From contig CALHUI010000002.1 of assembly GCA_938039675.1 (NCBI GenBank), positions 113,395 through 177,394 on the forward strand: DNA of 64,000 nucleotides, written 5' to 3'. Shown piece by piece: positions 36,360-45,788 of the stretch; position 1 is the stretch's first letter, and each line of letters begins with the position of its first letter. Source of the stretch: an uncultured Cytophagales bacterium (lineage in GTDB: Bacteria > Bacteroidota > Bacteroidia > Cytophagales > Thermoflexibacteraceae). The translations under genes were made by a program, and so were the position numbers. The notes under the pieces were generated by a model, which saw nothing but the letters and a program-made list of their open reading frames with translations, had not been told where the DNA came from and made no database searches.

Positions 36360-38453
36360 TCAGCATTGCCAGCCCATAACCAGCACATCATCTGTTTGAG
36401 GCTGGTTGCCTTTCCAAAGGTCAAAAGTTAGGGTAATTTGCTTCCGTTGTTGTTGCATGGGCAATTGTTGCACTGCGAGCAACAACTCTCTGAAACGCTG
36501 TGATGAGAATTTTTTATTGGCAGTGCCGCCGAACTGGTCTTTAAATCCGTCGGTGCTCATATAGCACTTCATACCTTGCTTAATAGGAATGGTGTGTTCG
36601 GTAAAACTGCGTTGTTTATCGACTTGGTAGCCGCCGATGCCGTATCGGTCGCCACGAACAATGTGTAACTCATCGTTTTGTATGATGTACAAATCGCTTT
36701 TAGCTCCCGCAAAATGCAGCATTTGTTCTTTTCTATCAATCATACAGAGGGCTATATCCATTCCGTCGCGGTTATCGCTGCTGTCTTGCCGCAACATGAT
36801 GCGTACTTTGTAATTCAACTCTTCCAAAATCTGCGCGGGCGATGTAATACCTTGTACGTCAATCAATTGATTGAGAACAGTGTTTCCTATCATGCTCATT
36901 AGTGCGCCAGGTACGCCGTGTCCGGTGCAGTCTATGGCAGCTACTATTATTTTTTCGGCAATGCTTGTTGCATCCTTCACCTTAGCGAGGTAATAAAAGT
37001 CGCCGCTGACAATATCGCGCGGTCGGTAGAAGACAAAACCATCGCAGAAATACTCTTTCAGGCGGTCTTCGGTAGGTAGTAGGGCCGTTTGAATGCGTTG
37101 TGCATAGCTGATACTTGCAGTAATGGCATTGCGCTGATTTTGGATTTCCTCATTTTGCAAATGCAGTATTTTGTTTTGCTCCTCCATTAGGCTACTTTGT
37201 GCCAAAATCTCTTCTTTTTGTTGCTCTAACTCAATGTTTTTATGCACAATTTCATGGTTCTTCCTAATTAACATTTGGTTGGCTGCTTGTTTTTGCCGAT
37301 TGTTTCTGTAAACAACCGCTAACAATATACCGCCCATCACTGCCAGCGCCATAAAAAAATAAGTCAGAATTTGGGCTGCTTTGGCCTCTTCCTCTTTCAG
37401 GCGCTTGTCCTTTTGGAGTATCTCTATTTCCGCCTGTTTCTTTTCTGTTTCATAAATGGTCTGCATTTGCGACATCTGGCGGGCGCTGTTTTCGTTAAAA
37501 ATAGATTCATGCAGCACTATGTATTGTTGTTGGTGCTGAAATGCTTCTTTAAAGTTGCCCTGCAAGGCAAATATTTCAGCCGCTAAGGCATGGGCATCCT
37601 TCTCAAAAATCTTGTTTTGCAATTGGCGACTAATCTTAATGGCTTCGTTGAGATGTTCAATAGCCTTGAAGTAGTTTTTCAGGTTTTTATGTGCTTGCGC
37701 AAGCTGAATAAGATATTCGGCTACGCTTGCCAAGTCTTCTATGCTGCGAAAAATGCGGATACTTTCGCTGATGTTATTTATGGCCTGGCCGTAGCGCTTT
37801 TCAGCTATTCTGCATTTGCCGATGATGCCCAGCGAAAAAGCGACGCAGTCCTGCATATTAGGATGGTTATGACTGACCTGCATAGATTTTTCCTGATGCG
37901 CAATGGCTTTGTCATATTCTCCCATTTCCTGATATGCCTCCCCAATGTTGAGCAAATAAACAGCAGCAGCTTCTGTTAGTTGTTGCTCCTGTGCCAGCTC
38001 GAGCGCCTTTCTGTAATACTCCAATGCCTTATCATACTTCTTTTGGCGGAAATACAAAATACCGATGCCGTTATAGCTCCGCGCTTGCGATGAGCGGATA
38101 TTGATTTGTTCGCTGATTTTGAGTGCCTGTAACTTATAGTCCAGTGCCAGTGCATATTCGCCGAATCGTTCGTAAAACGTACCGATAATGCCTAAGGCTG
38201 CGCTTTCGCCTCTTTTAAAATCAAGTTGCCGGGCAAGTTCCAGTGCTTCTTTGGCATACTTAAATGAAGATGCGGGGTCGCTGTTGGACGCTGTAAAGCC
38301 AAGCTGATTCAGCACATGCACGCGGGTGGTATCCGTAGCGTAAGGCAGAATTTGCAACAGGCTATCTATGATAGTTTTACTGTTTTGTGCCTGTACGAAA
38401 AAGTCAGCGCACATCAGCAGCAAATACGAAAAAACAGGTCTTAGAAACCGCAT
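36360..38453 (-). CDS. TPR - membrane helix - SpoIIE-type serine phosphatase
   Basis: A 697-residue signalling protein. A signal peptide (MRFLRPVFSYLLLMCADFFV, then QAQ) is followed by about seven TPR repeats (residues 40-335), one membrane helix near 365-390 (TYFFMALAVMGGILLAVVY), a coiled coil (about 395-450), and a cytoplasmic PP2C/SpoIIE domain (about 460-697). The domain carries GDFYYLAKV, AAIDCTGHGVPGALMSMIG, and GMDIALCMID motifs with metal-binding Asp residues. It probably senses something outside through the TPR part and dephosphorylates a partner inside, perhaps an anti-sigma antagonist. ATG 38453 was chosen because it starts the signal peptide and sits just after a promoter match. 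An alternative ATG is at 38489. Confidence 0.88.
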   Translation of the reverse strand: MRFLRPVFSYLLLMCADFFVQAQNSKTIIDSLLQILPYATDTTRVHVLNQLGFTASNSDPASSFKYAKEALELARQLDFKRGESAALGIIGTFYERFGEYALALDYKLQALKISEQINIRSSQARSYNGIGILYFRQKKYDKALEYYRKALELAQEQQLTEAAAVYLLNIGEAYQEMGEYDKAIAHQEKSMQVSHNHPNMQDCVAFSLGIIGKCRIAEKRYGQAINNISESIRIFRSIEDLASVAEYLIQLAQAHKNLKNYFKAIEHLNEAIKISRQLQNKIFEKDAHALAAEIFALQGNFKEAFQHQQQYIVLHESIFNENSARQMSQMQTIYETEKKQAEIEILQKDKRLKEEEAKAAQILTYFFMALAVMGGILLAVVYRNNRQKQAANQMLIRKNHEIVHKNIELEQQKEEILAQSSLMEEQNKILHLQNEEIQNQRNAITASISYAQRIQTALLPTEDRLKEYFCDGFVFYRPRDIVSGDFYYLAKVKDATSIAEKIIVAAIDCTGHGVPGALMSMIGNTVLNQLIDVQGITSPAQILEELNYKVRIMLRQDSSDNRDGMDIALCMIDRKEQMLHFAGAKSDLYIIQNDELHIVRGDRYGIGGYQVDKQRSFTEHTIPIKQGMKCYMSTDGFKDQFGGTANKKFSSQRFRELLLAVQQLPMQQQRKQITLTFDLWKGNQPQTDDVLVMGWQC

Positions 38454-38458
38454 ACGAA

Positions 38459-38466
38459 CAAAAGTA
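38459..38466 (-). promoter_or_regulatory. Promoter -7 element (TACTTTTG) abutting the phosphatase start
   Basis: An exact TAnnTTTG match on the minus strand ends five bases before the ATG at 38453. It would give a leaderless or near-leaderless transcript. If ATG 38489 were the true start, this would be a chance match inside the gene. Confidence 0.4.
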
Positions 38467-38521
38467 AGGCATTTTTTCTGCAAAAACATTACTTTTAAAA
38501 CAGCTAAACCATAACACTCCT

Positions 38522-39505
38522 ATGCGGTATCGTTTTTTCATGCTGTATATTGCATGGTTACTGACAGGTAATCCGATGCTCTTTGCGCAGAAAGTAAAAG
38601 AAGTAAAGGCTTTTCGGATAGAAGCCGGACAAACTGAACGCCGCCTGCAACTGCATGAAAAATACGACAAGCGGGGCAATCTTATTTATTCTTACCAACC
38701 TGATTTGTACTGTACGATGGAGTACAGTTATGATGAACAAAACCGATTGAGCCGCTTTTACCAAATGTGTGGGGAAAGTTTTTGGAACGGTTCTATGGTT
38801 TACAGCTATCCTGCCAAAAACTTAGTGGTGGTGCGCAGCGAAGAAATGGTTGGCGGCAGCTACTTGCGGCGCGATACACTCAATGCACAAAATCGCATAC
38901 AGGCAAGTTGGTCTTATTGGGTGCAGGAAGGCGAAATAGCAGACTCTACGATTACTCACATCCGCTACACCTACTCTCCCAAAGGTTTGCTGCTGCGCGC
39001 ACATATACAAATCACTACATATGACAAACAAAACCCCCAAATGCCCGATAGCCGTACCAATGATTTTGAAGAATTTGAATATAACAGCCGCGACAGCTTG
39101 ACGGCAAAATACGTTTATGCGGAAAATCCTCAGCAAAAGCGAATGGTTTATCAGGCGCGCTATGACAGCCTCACAGGCAGAAAGACAGAATCCTTTGAGC
39201 AGCCATATGCGGAAGGCGGCGTTACGCGCAGCGAATACCTGTATGACCAGCAAGCTCGTTTAAGCCATTTTAAGAGCTGGTATCTGCCCTCGGAGGAAGC
39301 CGAATGGATACTGACAAGAGAAGTGCTGTATCGCTATCCCAATGAGCAGGAGCGCTTGGAAGTTTGGCGTTTCTACTATCAAAATATGTTTGACTCTGAA
39401 GAAGTCCGAACGTTCCAAAACAATTTGCCGGTGCGCATTACCATTCTGGATGCGCAGGGGCAAGGGCGGCAATTAGTCATTTATGAATACACCTACTACA
39501 ACTGA
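38522..39505 (+). CDS. Secreted protein with YD/RHS-like repeats
   Basis: A 327-residue protein with a signal peptide (ending PMLFAQ). The mature part repeats a pattern of the type Y.YD...RL / Y.Y....L (EYSYDEQNRLSRFYQM, RYTYSPKGLLLRAH, EYLYDQQARLSHFKSW, YRYPNEQERLEVW), about every 35-45 residues. This is reminiscent of the YD repeats of RHS proteins but too short to form an RHS shell. No toxin domain is visible at the C-terminus. It is divergent from the phosphatase gene with a 68-base gap. Function unknown. Confidence 0.65.
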   Translation: MRYRFFMLYIAWLLTGNPMLFAQKVKEVKAFRIEAGQTERRLQLHEKYDKRGNLIYSYQPDLYCTMEYSYDEQNRLSRFYQMCGESFWNGSMVYSYPAKNLVVVRSEEMVGGSYLRRDTLNAQNRIQASWSYWVQEGEIADSTITHIRYTYSPKGLLLRAHIQITTYDKQNPQMPDSRTNDFEEFEYNSRDSLTAKYVYAENPQQKRMVYQARYDSLTGRKTESFEQPYAEGGVTRSEYLYDQQARLSHFKSWYLPSEEAEWILTREVLYRYPNEQERLEVWRFYYQNMFDSEEVRTFQNNLPVRITILDAQGQGRQLVIYEYTYYN

Positions 39506-39510
39506 TGTTG

Positions 39511-40020
39511 TTACCAGATACCATGGTTAAAATCTGATTCGCTGACGGTTTTGTAGCGAATAATCAGCTTTTTTCGGACGGCTTTTTCCAAATCTTTGAA
39601 GGGGAAAGCAATCAGCGGAAGGTCTGCTCGTTTGGGGTTTATTTCGGCAGGCAGAGAAAACACCCACATGTCTAAGTTTCGCCAGCGTTCGGCATAAATA
39701 ATTACAATATCCTGTTCGGTAAACCGCAGCGTACCTGCTATGTTGGTATAGGTGAGTTTTTCAGGAATCTGTTGCACCGATACAATCATGCGGCGGACGC
39801 TGTCCGGTTCAAAGCCGGTTAAATGGGCTTTTCGCATGGCTTTAACAGCACGCGGAAATAAAGTTTTGGCCTGTCGGTCTTTTTGTCGGGCTAAATTACA
39901 GGCGGCAAGCGTACCTTCACTTGTAACAGCCTGCGCAAACTCCAACTGAATGGTGCTGCGGCAACTTGCGGCAAGCAACAGGCTGCTGATAATGAAAAAA
40001 AATCGGGAGAGGCGGTGCAT
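39511..40020 (-). CDS. Hypothetical lipoprotein
   Basis: A 169-residue protein with a signal peptide and lipobox (LLAASC). No family recognised. The mature part has one basic, helical region (LARQKDRQAKTLFPRAVKAM) and then a beta-rich half. It is the last minus-strand gene of the run from the HPt gene, 61 bases after the RDD gene, and convergent with the YD-like protein gene. Confidence 0.6.
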   Translation of the reverse strand: MHRLSRFFFIISSLLLAASCRSTIQLEFAQAVTSEGTLAACNLARQKDRQAKTLFPRAVKAMRKAHLTGFEPDSVRRMIVSVQQIPEKLTYTNIAGTLRFTEQDIVIIYAERWRNLDMWVFSLPAEINPKRADLPLIAFPFKDLEKAVRKKLIIRYKTVSESDFNHGIW

Positions 40021-40081
40021 AAACGATTGGTGTGTTCCGATACATAATTAAGCAAAAAAATTCGCTTTCTGCCATTGTCTG

Positions 40082-40810
40082 TTATTTCACCAACCGATTA
40101 TGGTCGGTGATTACCTGTTTGAGAAATTCAAAAGCATTGGTTTCATTAAAGCTATTCAACCCGAACCTTTCGAGCAGTTTGTTGGCTGCCGCCTCTACTA
40201 CGGCTCGGTTGCCGTTTCGGCGAAATATATAGAGCACATCTTTGATAAGGGCAATATCGGCATCGGTGAGTTGTGCTGCCTGCGGGTATTGTGGCGGTAC
40301 ATCTTCTGCGGGGAGTGGTGCAGGCATGGCGAGTTTCATATCGTCCTCTCCTACGTAAACAACCGTTGTGCCGGCTGCCATATCGCCCAAACGCTGCCCC
40401 TTGCCGCCAATGACAATAGTAAACAATGCCAACAGGCCGCCCATCATTCGCAGTTCTACTAAGCCGAGCAGCCAGCGAAACAGATAGTTACCCAAGGTAA
40501 CGGCCTCTCCGTCCGTTCGTACAACCCTGATTTTCATAACCTTTTTGCCAAAACTTTGCCCTTCCATAAACACCTCGCAAAGCAGGTCGTATAAAAACCA
40601 AGGCATAATCAGGCCAACTGTTATCCATGTGCTGTCCCATAATTCCGTATTAAACGTTTTGTCAAGCATGTAATTGATGCCACTTAATAGAATGAAATAG
40701 GAAATAATCACCAACACGTCGAACAGGTAGGCAAGCAGGCGGTCGCCAAGGCTGGCCGGCCTGTATTCAATGGTTACGTTTTGGGGAGTCCTGACACGGA
40801 TAACTTGCAT
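40082..40810 (-). CDS. RDD-family membrane protein
   Basis: A 242-residue inner-membrane protein. The first helix follows YRPASLGDRLLAYLFDVLVI and includes the family Arg and Asp. Other helices lie near 65-80 and 120-145. SFGKKVMKIRVV is the second family motif. A soluble C-terminal tail of about 85 residues follows. RDD proteins have been proposed to act as ion or small-solute channels, but evidence is thin. It starts 2 bases after the YcxB-like gene, so the two are co-transcribed. Confidence 0.85.
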   Translation of the reverse strand: MQVIRVRTPQNVTIEYRPASLGDRLLAYLFDVLVIISYFILLSGINYMLDKTFNTELWDSTWITVGLIMPWFLYDLLCEVFMEGQSFGKKVMKIRVVRTDGEAVTLGNYLFRWLLGLVELRMMGGLLALFTIVIGGKGQRLGDMAAGTTVVYVGEDDMKLAMPAPLPAEDVPPQYPQAAQLTDADIALIKDVLYIFRRNGNRAVVEAAANKLLERFGLNSFNETNAFEFLKQVITDHNRLVK

Positions 40811-40812
40811 TA

Positions 40813-41325
40813 TCAGATAACGGCGGTTTCTTCTGATTTTTTATGGCCGACTAACAGGTTTTTTCTTTTCAGAATGGTTTCCAGCAGTTTGACAGACTGT
40901 TCGCCCTGAAATACGTCAAACGGAAAATACAAAAACTGTGCTTTTGAAAGTACAAACAAGAAGCCTTCTTTCTTTTTTTCTACCCGCTGAATTTTGTTCC
41001 ACTCTATAATGAAGCCCTCTTTGTCGGTTTTCATGACTTTAATGGCACGGCTGTCAATTTCATAGCGCAGTCTTTCAAAAAGAAGTTTGGATTGTTCCAG
41101 TTGCGTAACGGCTGTGAATTGAATAAACCAGAAAAGTAAGTACAGTACAATGAGCAATAGTGCGATAAAAATAGACCAGCCGAGCGTGTCTTTATAAAAA
41201 ACGGGAATCAGTAGCACTGCTACCGGCACGAGCCAAGCCCACCACCATTCGCGGGCGATGTTGAGCATGGCAAATTTGATGTACTGGTTTTTGTCAAATT
41301 GAAATTTCTTGGTTTTGATAATCAT
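40813..41325 (-). CDS. YcxB-like small membrane protein
   Basis: A 170-residue protein with two adjacent membrane helices (WAWLVPVAVLLIPVFY and IFIALLLIVLYLLFWFI, residues 30-70) and a soluble C-terminal domain with the pattern YEIDSRAIKVMK...GFIIEWNKIQRVEKKKEGFLF. This is the layout of YcxB-like proteins, whose role is unknown. It is followed at 2 bases by the RDD gene and preceded at 33 bases by nadC. Confidence 0.75.
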   Translation of the reverse strand: MIIKTKKFQFDKNQYIKFAMLNIAREWWWAWLVPVAVLLIPVFYKDTLGWSIFIALLLIVLYLLFWFIQFTAVTQLEQSKLLFERLRYEIDSRAIKVMKTDKEGFIIEWNKIQRVEKKKEGFLFVLSKAQFLYFPFDVFQGEQSVKLLETILKRKNLLVGHKKSEETAVI

Positions 41326-41358
41326 AGTTCGGTAATGATTGTAGCATGAATAATGTGG

Positions 41359-42225
41359 TCAGCAGGCTTTGAGGCTGAGGTCTAATATTTTGGCCGAGTG
41401 GGTAAGTGCACCCATTGAAATAAAATCTACGCCTGTGGCAGCAATTTGCGGCAGTTCTTCGAGTGTAATGCCGCCGGATGCTTCGGTTTGGCAGCGGTTG
41501 CCAATAAGTTGCACTGCCTCCCGCATGGTTGGTATATCCATATTGTCCAGCATGATAACATCTACGCCGCCTACCTGCAAGGCTTCTTCCACCTCTGCCA
41601 AGCTGCGGGTTTCTACTTCTATGCGTATAGGAAGTCCCTTGGCTTGCTTGTATGCCAATGCTGATTTTACGGCTTTAGTAATGCCTCCGGCATAGTCAAT
41701 ATGATTGTCTTTCAGCATAATCATATCGTAAAGCCCAAACCTGTGATTGGTTGCGCCGCCGATAAAGGCTGCCCATTTTTCAATTACGCGAAAGTTGGGG
41801 GTGGTTTTGCGGGTATCCAAAATGCGGGCTTTGTAGCCTTTGACCATCTGAACGGCTTTATGTGTTTGCGTGGCAATACCGCTCATGCGTTGCATACAGT
41901 TCAATACAAGGCGTTCGGCTTGCAAAATGGCTCGGGCGTTTCCCTGTACAATAAAAGCAACGTCGCCGCGGCGGATGGGGCTTCCGTCTTGCAGCAGCGT
42001 AGTAACTTCTATTTGGCCGACATGGCGGAAAATAATTTCGGCTAAGGTTACTCCTGCCAGCATACCGTCACTTTTAACCAACAGTCGCGCTTTGCCTTTT
42101 GCTTCGGCGGGAACTGCGGCAAGAGAGGAGTGGTCGCCTGCATTAGCACCTGTTCCTAAGTCTTCTTCAAATGCGCTGTCTATCAGCCGAGCAAGCGCCT
42201 GCGGGGTTACGTAAGGAGGTATCAC
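41359..42225 (-). CDS. nadC: Nicotinate-nucleotide pyrophosphorylase (carboxylating)
   Basis: Converts quinolinate and PRPP to nicotinate mononucleotide, the third step of de novo NAD synthesis. The 288-residue protein shows EEDLGTGANAGDHSS near the N-terminus, the QAERLVLNCMQRMSGIAT block, ILDTRKTTPNFRVIEKWA, GGATNHRFGLYDMIMLKDNH, the EVETRSLAE segment, VIMLDNMD, and EASGGITLEELPQIAATGVD near the end. It follows the DUF4783 gene by 24 bases, a pairing common in Bacteroidota. Confidence 0.96.
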   Translation of the reverse strand: MIPPYVTPQALARLIDSAFEEDLGTGANAGDHSSLAAVPAEAKGKARLLVKSDGMLAGVTLAEIIFRHVGQIEVTTLLQDGSPIRRGDVAFIVQGNARAILQAERLVLNCMQRMSGIATQTHKAVQMVKGYKARILDTRKTTPNFRVIEKWAAFIGGATNHRFGLYDMIMLKDNHIDYAGGITKAVKSALAYKQAKGLPIRIEVETRSLAEVEEALQVGGVDVIMLDNMDIPTMREAVQLIGNRCQTEASGGITLEELPQIAATGVDFISMGALTHSAKILDLSLKAC

Positions 42226-42249
42226 ACCGCAAAAATAGCAAATGTCGGC

Positions 42250-42717
42250 TTAATTGTTGTTTTCCTTACCGTCGTCCCTGCTAAAGTCAATGGCATCTAT
42301 TACGTAATTTCCGTTTTGCTGTTTGAGCTTCATAAATACGCGGAAAGAGCCGGATTTGTTGTTGCGGTCGCGGCAGGTGTATTTGCCAATGGCATAATGC
42401 AAATTGCTTTCTTTGGAACTGCCTTTGTGGATATACTCAAAATTTTGGGGAGGGTTGTCGCGAAAAAACTCTTTGAGGATGTATTCAGCTTGTGTTTTGC
42501 TGTAATCTTTGGCGTTGGCCTTGCTAATATTAGCATCCTGAATCTTCAACTCAACCAAAGTGTTGAAATACCGGGCTAATTCTTTGGAATCGCCTGCTTT
42601 GATAGCAGTTTTAGCGCTGGTGATAATTTCTGCCTGTGCCCGAGATTCCAGATTAATCAGACAGGTTGCAGCCAGCAACCAGATGAATATTAAGGCTCGT
42701 GTTGTTGTTGCATACAT
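42250..42717 (-). CDS. DUF4783 secreted protein
   Basis: A 155-residue exported protein of unknown function. ATG 42717 gives a signal peptide (ALIFIWLLAATCLINLESRA). The body (AIKAGDSKELARYFNTLVEL, AEYILKEFFRDNPPQNFEYI, FRVFMKLKQQNGNYVIDAID) has the DUF4783 pattern, a small cone-like fold of the NTF2 type. It lies upstream of nadC in the same direction. The longer frame adds 14 residues with no character. Confidence 0.8.
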   Translation of the reverse strand: MYATTTRALIFIWLLAATCLINLESRAQAEIITSAKTAIKAGDSKELARYFNTLVELKIQDANISKANAKDYSKTQAEYILKEFFRDNPPQNFEYIHKGSSKESNLHYAIGKYTCRDRNNKSGSFRVFMKLKQQNGNYVIDAIDFSRDDGKENNN

Positions 42718-42851
42718 AGTGTTGCGGCAATTAAGCAGGGGTAAAAATATGTTTTCCAAAATAGTGCCAATCAGGTTGTTAAATTTATACTAAATTACGC
42801 GCAGCAGTTTATTTTATGCAAATTATTTCGCGGGTAAAAATCCTTTGATTA

Positions 42852-43757
42852 TCAGGCATCATCGGGGTCGGGCAGCATTTCAATATCGTGTATCAGCACT
42901 TTGTGTGCAATGGCTTGTCCGGTAGGTGTGGCTGCAAGGCCGCCGAGGGCAGTTTCTTTGTAGCGCGTTTCCATGCTTTGCCCCACTTCACCAAGTACGC
43001 CGACACATTCATCTACGGGTATCACGGCATTGAAATTTGCTATTGCCATTTGTGCAGAAGCGTAGGCGATAGCTGCCGCACTTGCGTTGCGCACGATGCA
43101 GGGCATTTCTACCAGCCCGGCAATCGGGTCGCAAATCAGTCCGAGCATGCATTGGATGGTAATGGCTACGGCATTGAAAACTTGGTCAATATCGCCGCCG
43201 AGGCTGTATACAATCGCACCTGCGCCCATGGCTGCCGCTGTGCCCGTTTCTGCCTGACAACCGCCTACCGCGCCTGCAATAGATGCGTTGCGCTCAATGA
43301 TGAGGGCAATACCTGCGGCTACAAGCATGGCTTCAACAATCTTTTCGTCGGAAAGATTGTGTAATTCTTGCAGGGTATACAAGATGCCGGGCAGTATGCC
43401 TGATGCGCCGGCTGTGGGTGCTGCTACAATACGCCCCATACAGGCGTTCACTTCTTTGGCGGCCAATGCACGGGCAATCAGCCGCTGAAATTGGGGTGAA
43501 AGTACGGTAATGGGGCTGTTATATACTTTTTTACCGCCATTTTGCACCATTCCCGAGCGCGAAGTCATGTCTTCGGTCAGCCCCGTTTCTACTGCATCGC
43601 ACATTACGCGGTAAGCGCGCATCAGCCCTTTGCGAATGTCCGATTCGGTAGCGCCTTTTTGGGAGATTTCATAGCCTATAACCGGCTCAAAAAGTGGTTT
43701 GCCTGTTGCAAGGCAATACTCTTTCCAGCTTTTAAAATTGTCAAACAGGATGCTCAT
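42852..43757 (-). CDS. sdaAA: L-serine ammonia-lyase, iron-sulfur type, alpha subunit
   Basis: Deaminates serine to pyruvate using a [4Fe-4S] cluster. The 301-residue protein is the alpha (catalytic) half. Cysteines in the family pattern are at EVNACMGRIVAAPT, AVGGCQAETG, and CMLGLICDPIAGLVEMPC. The beta subunit gene is not adjacent, so it must be elsewhere or this works alone. It begins 5 bases after the GT39 gene ends, suggesting one transcript with HPt and GT39. Confidence 0.92.
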   Translation of the reverse strand: MSILFDNFKSWKEYCLATGKPLFEPVIGYEISQKGATESDIRKGLMRAYRVMCDAVETGLTEDMTSRSGMVQNGGKKVYNSPITVLSPQFQRLIARALAAKEVNACMGRIVAAPTAGASGILPGILYTLQELHNLSDEKIVEAMLVAAGIALIIERNASIAGAVGGCQAETGTAAAMGAGAIVYSLGGDIDQVFNAVAITIQCMLGLICDPIAGLVEMPCIVRNASAAAIAYASAQMAIANFNAVIPVDECVGVLGEVGQSMETRYKETALGGLAATPTGQAIAHKVLIHDIEMLPDPDDA

Positions 43758-43762
43758 GGTGC

Positions 43763-45433
43763 TTATTGTTTTTTCACTTCTGCCAAAAATATGCGTTGTG
43801 TTACGGTATGCCTTGTTTGCGGGTTTAAAAATTCGGGTGTCAGCATAGAAACATGGTATTTTTCAAACGTTTGCAGCGGGCGCACTTTTACGGGCAACTG
43901 TTGTAACTCCCGCATCCCCAATGTGTCGGTGTAAATGTAGCAACTGCCGCCGTTGAGTTGAGCGATAACTTCTTCCGCGCTTTTCAGTTTTGGCACAACG
44001 TGCTCTACTTTAAAGTCGAGCGAGTGCATAAATAGTTCCTGATGGTTTTCGGTCAGGCGTGAAAGCGCCCAAAGCCGATGGACGGGGATATTGTTTTGCA
44101 GCACGTAATTGCCCACGGCGCTGCCTCCTTGGTAGTGGAAAAGTTCAGGATATACCTGTATGTTCAGCGTGGCGCACAGGGTAATAATGCCTGTTACAGA
44201 TGGCCCTAATAAGCTCTGCATGACCGTTTGCGGACTGAAAGAGAATAGCGACCACAGGAAAAACAGCAATGCCCAGCCGCTCCAGAACCACCATTCGCGG
44301 GTAGGGGTTGCCCAAAAAACCAGCAACAGTGCCGCTACGCAAAGCAGAAATCCCAGCAGCGACTGTACAAAGCGCACGACTTTAAATTCGGCCTGCGCAG
44401 CGTGAGCCATCAGATAGTCGGCATAAACACCTGTGAGTACGGCTCCGAGCGGAAATACAACGAACGTATAGTGCGGCAACTGGTAGCGCGACAGAGATAG
44501 AGCAAAGAAAGGAAGCAGAAAGCCGCCTAATGAAATCACCTCAGCAGCCTGCCTGCGCACTAATTGGCGCAAGTGGAACACGAGTGCCGCAGCAAAGAGG
44601 ATAACCCACGGCAGAAAACTCCACAAAAAATTTTGTGCCTGAAAAAAGATATCCACATCGTTTACCCACTCGTTTTCACCTGTAATGCGCCCGAAACTTT
44701 GTTTCCAGAAATAGAAATAAGGTCCTTCCATGCCGTATTGGGCATACAATCCCCAAACCATGGGTGCGAGCATAGCCGCAACAATGAGCAAGAGGAGCAG
44801 CCACTGTGGCCGGAAGAAGTCAGACCATCGGCGTTGATAGACAAACTGCGTAGCAAATGCCAGCACAGGTACGGCAAGGCCAATCGGCCCTTTGGCAAGC
44901 AATGCGCAACCCAGCCCAAAGCCGCCGCCAAGCAGATAAAGCCCCCCACCTTTTTTGCCAGAGGATTGCAATACTATCCATTCGCTGATTTGCCAGATGC
45001 TGAAAATAACCCATCCGGTAAGCATGGTGTCGGTTCGCACATCGCGGTGTATAAGGAAAAAAGCCATTGAAGAGGCAATGATTAATGCAGCACTGTAAGC
45101 TGCGCGGTGGTTGTAGTGCAGCAAAGCAAACCGATAGGTGGCATATACCCCTAGCAAGGAAACCATAATGGGAACAAGTCTGTAAGTAAAGTTACTGACT
45201 CCCAACAGTTTGAAGGTTAGTGCAGCCACCCAAAAAAGCAGCGGCGGCTTGTCTAAATAGTTCTCACCTCTGTCTTTTATTTGCAGCCACTCCCCTGTTT
45301 CAGCCATTTCCCGCGAGATAGCGGCATATTGGGCTTCATCAATATCCATCACTTCCAAAAAAGCGCCGGCAGCATACACGAGCGCAATTGCAATAAACGG
45401 AATCCGGCTATCGGTCAGAATGTTATTTTTCAT
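43763..45433 (-). CDS. ArnT/GT39-like membrane glycosyltransferase
   Basis: A 556-residue polytopic protein of the family that transfers a sugar from a polyprenyl phosphate donor to lipid or protein acceptors. The first periplasmic loop carries the metal-binding acidic motif MDIDEAQYAAISREMAETG (the DE..YA pattern of ArnT). KPPLLFWVAALTFKLLGVS follows. Eleven or so helices run to about residue 420 and a soluble C-terminal domain of about 120 residues ends the protein. The substrate is unknown. ATG 45433 (or 45436) overlaps the end of the HPt gene by about 11-14 bases. Confidence 0.88.
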   Translation of the reverse strand: MKNNILTDSRIPFIAIALVYAAGAFLEVMDIDEAQYAAISREMAETGEWLQIKDRGENYLDKPPLLFWVAALTFKLLGVSNFTYRLVPIMVSLLGVYATYRFALLHYNHRAAYSAALIIASSMAFFLIHRDVRTDTMLTGWVIFSIWQISEWIVLQSSGKKGGGLYLLGGGFGLGCALLAKGPIGLAVPVLAFATQFVYQRRWSDFFRPQWLLLLLIVAAMLAPMVWGLYAQYGMEGPYFYFWKQSFGRITGENEWVNDVDIFFQAQNFLWSFLPWVILFAAALVFHLRQLVRRQAAEVISLGGFLLPFFALSLSRYQLPHYTFVVFPLGAVLTGVYADYLMAHAAQAEFKVVRFVQSLLGFLLCVAALLLVFWATPTREWWFWSGWALLFFLWSLFSFSPQTVMQSLLGPSVTGIITLCATLNIQVYPELFHYQGGSAVGNYVLQNNIPVHRLWALSRLTENHQELFMHSLDFKVEHVVPKLKSAEEVIAQLNGGSCYIYTDTLGMRELQQLPVKVRPLQTFEKYHVSMLTPEFLNPQTRHTVTQRIFLAEVKKQ

Positions 45434-45761
45434 CATTGGCAGCTTGCTGAATTGCATTGCAAAGTAACGTCGCTTTTTGCTGAAAGGTCTGCAAAAGTTC
45501 AGGCGAAAAGCGTTCTGATTCATTGATTAAATGTTCCGCTAACTTTTGCAAGTCGTATGCTTGTAAGGCCTCCAAGTGCGGATGCAGTTTATGTTTGGCG
45601 CGTCTGGCTTGTTCTATGTCGCCGTTTTGTAGGGCTTCGGCAAACCGATTGAAATAATCTTGCAGTTCGCGTGCGGTCAGGTTCAAAATATATTTCATAA
45701 ATTTGACATCACCATTGGCTGACTCCCTGAAAAAGTCCAGATTGTACTCGTTCAAATCCAT
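45423..45761 (-). CDS. HPt domain protein
   Basis: A 112-residue stand-alone histidine phosphotransfer protein. ATG 45761 begins MDLNEYNLDFFRESANGD, typical for Bacteroidota HPt proteins. The phosphorylated histidine should be His57 in ARRAKHKLHPHLEAL. It lies 25-31 bases from the divergent LytTR regulator and overlaps GT39. The longer frame adds 44 residues with no domain character that run across the regulator start. Confidence 0.85.
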   Translation of the reverse strand: MDLNEYNLDFFRESANGDVKFMKYILNLTARELQDYFNRFAEALQNGDIEQARRAKHKLHPHLEALQAYDLQKLAEHLINESERFSPELLQTFQQKATLLCNAIQQAANDEK

Positions 45762-45780
45762 AACAAAGCGGGTTTTTAAG

Positions 45781-45788
45781 TATTTTTG
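45781..45788 (+). promoter_or_regulatory. Promoter -7 element (TATTTTTG) overlapping the LytTR start
   Basis: An exact TAnnTTTG match. The candidate start codons are TTG 45786 (inside the element), ATT 45789 and GTG 45792. Any of these would make the mRNA leaderless or nearly so. Confidence 0.4.
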
